DNA from: Sphingosinithalassobacter sp. CS137
Lineage (GTDB): Bacteria; Pseudomonadota; Alphaproteobacteria; Sphingomonadales; Sphingomonadaceae
Assembly (NCBI RefSeq): GCF_014334115.1
Contig: NZ_CP060494.1
Coordinates: 310,001 to 374,000 of the forward strand
Length of the DNA stretch: 64,000 nt
Direction of reading: 5' to 3'
The notes below the pieces were generated by a model. It was not told the origin of the DNA, did no database searches, and saw only the letters and a program-made list of their open reading frames with translations. Positions 59,647 to 64,000 of this stretch are shown here, piece after piece (within the stretch, counting starts at the first letter, position 1; each line of letters opens with the position of its first letter). The translations under genes and the position numbers were made by a program.

Positions 59647-61842
59647 ATGAACCGACCTGCAGCGACCCGTTTCGAAGACGATGATCCGTTCGTGGCGGGA
59701 TCGGGTTCGAGCCGCTATTTCAATCGCGAGCTCAGCTGGCTGGCGTTTAACGGGCGCGTGATGGAGGAGGCGTGCAACGGCGCGCATCCGCTGCTCGAAC
59801 GGCTGCGGTTCCTCTCGATCTCGGGTTCGAACCTCGACGAGTTCTTCATGGTGCGAGTCGCCGGACTGAAGGGCCAGCAGCTCCAGGACGTCGAGCAGCG
59901 TTCGGCGGACGGCCTCACTCCCGGGCAGCAGCTTTCCGCGATCGTCGCCGAAGCCGGCGAGCTGGTCGACAACCAGCAGCGCGTATGGGCCGATCTGCGC
60001 GGCGACCTGGCATCGGTGGGAATCATCGTCCTCGACGAGGGGGACATCGAAGGCGAAGTGGGCCGCTGGCTCGAGGCGCACTTCCGCGAGCAGATCTTCC
60101 CGATCCTGACACCGCAGGCGCTCGATACAGCGCATCCCTTTCCGTTCATCCCCAACAAGGGATCGAGCGTGATCTTCGATCTCGTCCGCAAGAGCGACAG
60201 GACGCCGGTGCGCGAACTGGTGCTGCTGCCGGCGACGACGCCGCGATTCGTGCGCATCCCCGGCGATACCGCGCGCTATGTGACGGTCGAGACGCTGCTC
60301 AAGCGCTTCTCGGGCCTGCTCTTTCCCGGCTACGACATCCTCGAAAGCTCGGCCTTCCGCGTGCTGCGCGACAGCGACATCGAAATCGAGGAAGAGGCCG
60401 AGGATCTGGTCCTGTATTTCCGCAGCGCAATCAAGCGGCGGCGGCGCGGGCGCGTGATCCGGCTCGAGATGGAGACGGGGATTCCGCCTGCGCTGGAAGC
60501 GGCCCTCAAGGAAGAGCTTGGCGGCAGCGAGGCGATCCTCACCGAGAAAGGCGGTTTTCTGGGCATCGGCGACCTGTCGATGCTGGTCGACGAGGATCGG
60601 CCCGACCTCAAGTTCACGCCCTATTCGCCGCGCTTTCCCGAGCGCATCCGCGAATATGGAGGCGATTGCTTCGCAGCGATCAAGGCAAAGGACATCGTCG
60701 TCCACCACCCCTATGAGACGTTCGACGTCGTCCTCTCCTTCCTGAAGCAGGCGGCGGCGGACCCGGACGTGGTCGCGATCAAGCAGACGCTCTATCGCGC
60801 GGGCAAGCAGTCGGCAGTGATCAACGCGCTGATCGCCGCTGCCGAGGCCGGCAAGTCGGTGACTGCGATCGTGGAGCTGAAGGCGCGATTCGACGAGGAG
60901 CAGAATCTGCTCTGGGCCGCGGCGCTCGAACGCGCCGGCGTGCAGGTGGTGTACGGCTTCATCGACTGGAAGACGCACGCCAAAATCTCGATGGTGGTGC
61001 GCCGCGAAGGCTCGGGCTATCGCACCTACTGCCACTTCGGGACCGGGAACTATCACCCGATAACCGCACGCATCTATACCGATCTAAGCTTCTTTACCGC
61101 CGATCCTGCGGTCGGCCGGGATGCGGCGCAGGTATTCAACTATATCACCGGCTATGTGCAGCCCGAGGGGCTGGAGCTGCTGACGCTCAGCCCGCGCGAT
61201 CTGCGCCAGGAAATCGTCGCGTGCATCGATGGCGAAATCGCGAACGCCCGCGCGGGCAAGCCCGCGGGCCTCTGGGCCAAGATGAATTCGCTCGTCGATC
61301 CGGGCATCATCGAGAAGTTGTACGAAGCGAGCGGCGCGGGCGTGCAGATCGATCTGGTGATCCGCGGCATCTGTTGCCTGCGCCCCGGCATCGAGGGGAT
61401 GTCGGAGAATATCCGTGTCAAGTCGATCGTCGGCCGGTTTCTCGAGCACAGCCGCATCTGGGCCTTTGCCAACGGCAAGGCGCTGCCGAGCGACGCGGCC
61501 AAGGTCTATATCTCCTCGGCCGACTGGATGCCGCGCAACCTCGACCGGCGAGTCGAATTCATGCTGCCGATCCGCAACAAGACGGTGCACGACCAGATCC
61601 TCGACCAGGTGATGGTCGCCAACCTGCTCGACAATGAACAGAGCTGGGAACTCGAGCCCGATGGAAGCTATCAGCGCGTCCATCCCGGCACTTCCAAGCC
61701 GTTCAACCTGCACCGCTATTTCATGACCAATCCCTCGCTTTCGGGCCGCGGTGCGGCGCTGGAGGCAGGCGGCGACGCCGTGCCCAAGCTCACCATCCGC
61801 CGCCGCCGTACCCCGACGCGCGACCGCGACGCCGCCGAATGA
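59647..61842 (+). CDS. ppk: Polyphosphate kinase Ppk1 (731 aa)
   Basis: Makes polyphosphate from ATP. The N-terminal domain starts [21 protein letters not shown] and [19 protein letters not shown]. The catalytic domain has [53 protein letters not shown] and the phospho-His motif [11 protein letters not shown]. Later stretches: [38 protein letters not shown]. The full length (about 730) is normal. ATG 59647; its stop overlaps ppx by 4 bases. Confidence 0.97.
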   Translation: MNRPAATRFEDDDPFVAGSGSSRYFNRELSWLAFNGRVMEEACNGAHPLLERLRFLSISGSNLDEFFMVRVAGLKGQQLQDVEQRSADGLTPGQQLSAIVAEAGELVDNQQRVWADLRGDLASVGIIVLDEGDIEGEVGRWLEAHFREQIFPILTPQALDTAHPFPFIPNKGSSVIFDLVRKSDRTPVRELVLLPATTPRFVRIPGDTARYVTVETLLKRFSGLLFPGYDILESSAFRVLRDSDIEIEEEAEDLVLYFRSAIKRRRRGRVIRLEMETGIPPALEAALKEELGGSEAILTEKGGFLGIGDLSMLVDEDRPDLKFTPYSPRFPERIREYGGDCFAAIKAKDIVVHHPYETFDVVLSFLKQAAADPDVVAIKQTLYRAGKQSAVINALIAAAEAGKSVTAIVELKARFDEEQNLLWAAALERAGVQVVYGFIDWKTHAKISMVVRREGSGYRTYCHFGTGNYHPITARIYTDLSFFTADPAVGRDAAQVFNYITGYVQPEGLELLTLSPRDLRQEIVACIDGEIANARAGKPAGLWAKMNSLVDPGIIEKLYEASGAGVQIDLVIRGICCLRPGIEGMSENIRVKSIVGRFLEHSRIWAFANGKALPSDAAKVYISSADWMPRNLDRRVEFMLPIRNKTVHDQILDQVMVANLLDNEQSWELEPDGSYQRVHPGTSKPFNLHRYFMTNPSLSGRGAALEAGGDAVPKLTIRRRRTPTRDRDAAE

Positions 61843-63356
61843 GCGACGGCGTAGTCTCCAGCCTGCTGTTCCGCAGGGCGCGCACCGAAGCGGCCGCGGC
61901 GCCGCCCGAGCGCGCGGCGATTATCGACATCGGATCGAATTCGATCCGCCTCGTCGTCTATCAAGGCCCCAGCCGGCTGCCCTCGGTGCTGTTCAACGAG
62001 AAAGTCATGGCCGGGCTCGGCCGGTCGCTCGGCGCCACCGGCGCAATCGACGAAGCGGCGCTTTCCACCGCGCGCGCCGCGCTGTCGCGGTTCGCCATGC
62101 TGACGCGCGAGATGCAGGTCACCAGCCTGCGTACCGTGGCGACCGCCGCCGTGCGCGAGGCATCGAACGGCGACGTGCTGATCGCCACGGCGAAGTCGCT
62201 CGGGCTCGAGGTCGAGCTGCTTTCGGGAATGGACGAGGCGATGGGCGCGGGGATGGGGGTACTCTCGGGCATCCCGGACGCCGACGGGATCGTCGGCGAC
62301 CTGGGCGGGGGCAGTCTCGAGCTCGTGCGCGTGGTGGCGGGCACCGTGACCGATCGCGCATCGTTCCCGCTGGGTGTGCTGCGCGTGGCGCCGTTCCGCG
62401 AGAAGGGAAAGGCGGCGCTCGAACGCAAGGTTTCCGCGCTGTTGCACGAGGCCGGGTGGCTCGGCCGCGGCGCGGGTCTGCCTTTCTATCTGGTCGGCGG
62501 ATCGTGGCGCGCGCTGGCGCGTCTCGACATGCATCTTTCCGGCTTTCCGCTGCCGGTGATCCACCAATATGCTATGTCGGCCGAGCAGGTGGCGCGCCTG
62601 GGGCGAACGCTGAGCCATATTTCGAAGGGCAAGCTGCGCACCGTGCCGGGGCTTTCGAGCGGGCGCATCCCGACGCTCGGCGATGCCGCGGCGGTGCTGG
62701 GGAGCGTGCTCAAGGCACTGGGATCGACCGAAACCGTCGTTTCCGCGTTCGGACTGCGCGAGGGGCTGGCGTTCGCGCGGCTCTCGATCGAGGAACGGCA
62801 GCAGGATCCGCTGATCACCGTCGCGCGCGAGGAAGGTGCCCGGCTCGGCCGCTTTCCCGAACATGGCGATTTGCTGGACGCGTGGATCGCGCCGCTGTTC
62901 GAAGCCGAACCTGCCGAGATGCAGCGGCTGCGCCATGCGGCCTGCCTGCTCGGCGATGTGGGCTGGCGGGCCAATCCGCAGTTCCGCGCCGAGCGCGGCA
63001 TGGAAACGGCGCTGCACGGCAATTGGGTGGCGATCGACGCGCGCGGGCGCGCGATTCTCGCGCAGGCGCTGTTCACGGCCTATGGCGGCGGCACGGAAAC
63101 GCCCGAGCCGCTGAACCAGCTCGCCGATGCCGCCGAGCTGGAGCGGGCCCAGCTTTGGGGCCTCGCGATCCGTCTTGGACAGCGGCTGAGCGGCGGCGTG
63201 GCCGCGCCGCTTCACCGCACCCGGCTGGATGCCGCACCGGGCGCAGTGCGGCTGACGATCCGCGCCGGCGACGAGGCGCTTTATGGCGAGGCGGTCGAGC
63301 GCCGCCACCGCGCGCTCGCCAACCGCATGGCGGCGGACGCCGTGGTGGCGGCGTGA
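61839..63356 (+). CDS. ppx: Ppx/GppA-type exopolyphosphatase (505 aa)
   Basis: Degrades polyphosphate or pppGpp. The ASKHA-fold motifs are [17 protein letters not shown] (about 27-43), [24 protein letters not shown] and the C-terminal HD-like helical region. Overlaps ppk by 4 bases (ATGA). Synthesis and breakdown enzymes of polyphosphate in one transcript imply joint control. Confidence 0.95.
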   Translation: MSDGVVSSLLFRRARTEAAAAPPERAAIIDIGSNSIRLVVYQGPSRLPSVLFNEKVMAGLGRSLGATGAIDEAALSTARAALSRFAMLTREMQVTSLRTVATAAVREASNGDVLIATAKSLGLEVELLSGMDEAMGAGMGVLSGIPDADGIVGDLGGGSLELVRVVAGTVTDRASFPLGVLRVAPFREKGKAALERKVSALLHEAGWLGRGAGLPFYLVGGSWRALARLDMHLSGFPLPVIHQYAMSAEQVARLGRTLSHISKGKLRTVPGLSSGRIPTLGDAAAVLGSVLKALGSTETVVSAFGLREGLAFARLSIEERQQDPLITVAREEGARLGRFPEHGDLLDAWIAPLFEAEPAEMQRLRHAACLLGDVGWRANPQFRAERGMETALHGNWVAIDARGRAILAQALFTAYGGGTETPEPLNQLADAAELERAQLWGLAIRLGQRLSGGVAAPLHRTRLDAAPGAVRLTIRAGDEALYGEAVERRHRALANRMAADAVVAA

Positions 63357-63362
63357 CGCACG

Positions 63363-63515
63363 TCAGTTCGAGCAGGTCGCCGAGCGCAGAATGAACGAAC
63401 GATTCGGCTGCAGATCGATTCGACCGGGCACCGAGCGGGAATAGCCGAACTCCTCGCAGGCCTCGCAGGCGAAATGCGTACAGCCACCGGCGCTGCGAAG
63501 CGAAATGCGTGCGGC
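63363..63515 (-). other. In-frame open stretch after the I78-lipoprotein stop
   Basis: After the lipoprotein's TGA (63518-63516) the same frame stays open for 50 codons and ends at TGA 63365-63363. It would encode a Cys-containing peptide with CTHFACEACEEFGYSR and ILRSATCSN. No ATG, GTG or TTG start precedes it. It could be a readthrough extension, a decayed gene tail or chance. Confidence 0.3.
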
Positions 63516-63809
63516 TCAGCCGCAGGTCACTTCGATGATGATGCCCTGACCGTTGGTGACGAGATTCAGCCGGTCTTCGCGGTAATCCATCGTGATCGGC
63601 TGACCCTGCTCATAGACGCGTACCATTTCGGCACCGGCGACTCGCCGCGCTTCCTGCCGGGTCGCTTCCGCACGCTGGCCGATGAACGTCTGCGCCGGCG
63701 CGGCGTCGCAGCTGCCGTTCGCCGGCGGAGTGGGGGCGGGCTCGCCACCGTCCTGCATCGTGCAGGCGGCAAGGGTGACCGCGGCGGCCGAAAGTGTGAG
63801 GCGGATCAT
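63516..63809 (-). CDS. Lipoprotein, peptidase inhibitor I78 family (97 aa)
   Basis: The lipobox LAA|C at about residue 16 directs lipid anchoring. The mature domain has CDAAPAQTFIGQRAEATRQEAR and EMVRVYEQGQPITMDYREDRLNLVTNGQGIIIEVTCG, which is the I78 (potato-inhibitor-like) fold with its conserved TMDYRxDRLN. It could restrain a periplasmic serine peptidase. ATG 63809 overlaps the rnd stop by 4 bases (ATGA). Confidence 0.88.
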   Translation of the reverse strand: MIRLTLSAAAVTLAACTMQDGGEPAPTPPANGSCDAAPAQTFIGQRAEATRQEARRVAGAEMVRVYEQGQPITMDYREDRLNLVTNGQGIIIEVTCG

Positions 63810-64000
63810 GACGTCTCCTCGGTTCGAGTCATCTTGAGCTTGCCGTTGCGGACGGTGAACCCGAGCTGACCTTCGACCAGCGCCAGCGCATCGCGTCCGA
63901 ACTGTTCGTAGCGCCAACCCTCGAGGATCGCCAATCGATCCCGCTGGCCCGCGGCGAGCGCCTCGAGATCGTCCGATCGGGCGAGCAGCCGCGCGGCGAC
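63806..64000 (-). CDS. rnd: Ribonuclease D, C-terminal end (partial)
   Basis: Sixty-four residues before the stop 63806-63808 are visible; the start is beyond the right edge. LLARSDDLEALAAGQRDRLAILEGWRYEQFGRDALALVEGQLGFTVRNGKLKM has the pattern of the last HRDC part of alphaproteobacterial RNase D (a 3' exonuclease in tRNA maturation). The call rests on this tail only. It overlaps the I78-lipoprotein start by 4 bases. Confidence 0.7.
   Translation of the reverse strand, partial: VAARLLARSDDLEALAAGQRDRLAILEGWRYEQFGRDALALVEGQLGFTVRNGKLKMTRTEETS

Noticed and set aside
63281-63487. Minus-strand 68-codon open frame overlapping the ppx end
   Set aside because: Arg/Ala/Ser-rich shadow in a frame different from the open stretch after the lipoprotein.
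1-64000. CRISPR arrays, rRNA, insertion sequences, phage genes
   Set aside because: No regularly spaced repeats, no rRNA-like sequence and no transposase, integrase or phage structural protein seen.

Overview
The window is a G+C-rich (mid-60s percent) chromosomal segment of an alphaproteobacterium, most likely a sphingomonad (Sphingomonadales). Supporting features are the trpF-trpB-trpA-accD-folC order, an hda-ppk-ppx run, korA/korB-type 2-oxoacid:ferredoxin oxidoreductase genes, a 600-residue acyl-CoA dehydrogenase behind a MerR-type regulator, and several short proteins that look sphingomonad-specific. This is inference from protein character and gene order; no search was run. Coding density is very high, with many 1-4 base stop/start overlaps. 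No rRNA, CRISPR array, transposase or phage gene was seen. There is one tRNA, Arg(ACG).

Layout. 1-3.7 kb: end of an unidentified gene, a lipoprotein, tRNA-Arg, an AT-richer presumably acquired gene with a LexA-like box at its start, and an orphan sensor kinase that lacks the phospho-acceptor histidine. 3.7-9.8 kb: arginine succinyltransferase genes (M20 hydrolase-astA-astB), an outer-membrane DUF481 protein, rppH and an esterase. 9.9-18.2 kb: korA, a secreted protein, korB, an EF-hand lipoprotein, photolyase, cyclopropane-fatty-acid synthase and a beta-lactamase-fold hydrolase. 18.2-27.8 kb: SDR, purF, a Rho-N-type small protein, hisI, the MerR regulator with its operator, acyl-CoA dehydrogenase, two PH-domain membrane proteins and a SleB-type wall hydrolase. 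27.8-35.6 kb: cysK, membrane proteins, an MFS exporter, a DUF885 lipoprotein, a second Rho-N-type protein with a basic Ala/Pro/Lys linker, and infA coupled to a 56-residue protein. 35.6-45.6 kb: ktrA/ktrB, a UvrD-family helicase, rsmD, an RluB-type synthase, a lone receiver domain and an AmpG-like permease. 45.6-52.5 kb: a long minus-strand run, lapA-like to pyrF, a membrane protein, trpF, trpB, an AT-richer membrane-protein gene, trpA, accD and folC. 52.5-64 kb: patatin and EEP-family genes, purM/purN, then a plus-strand operon linking an Hda-like protein to ppk and ppx, an I78 inhibitor lipoprotein and the end of rnd.

Most of this is housekeeping. The places worth a second look are the AT-richer membrane gene wedged between trpB and trpA with overlaps at both ends, the foreign gene by tRNA-Arg with its GAAC-N7-GAAC box and start-codon hairpin, the His-to-Asp change in the kinase, the secreted protein between korA and korB, the Hda-like protein with an altered Walker A in an operon with polyphosphate enzymes, and an in-frame 50-codon open stretch after the stop of the I78 lipoprotein. 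I saw no obvious new defence or mobile system.
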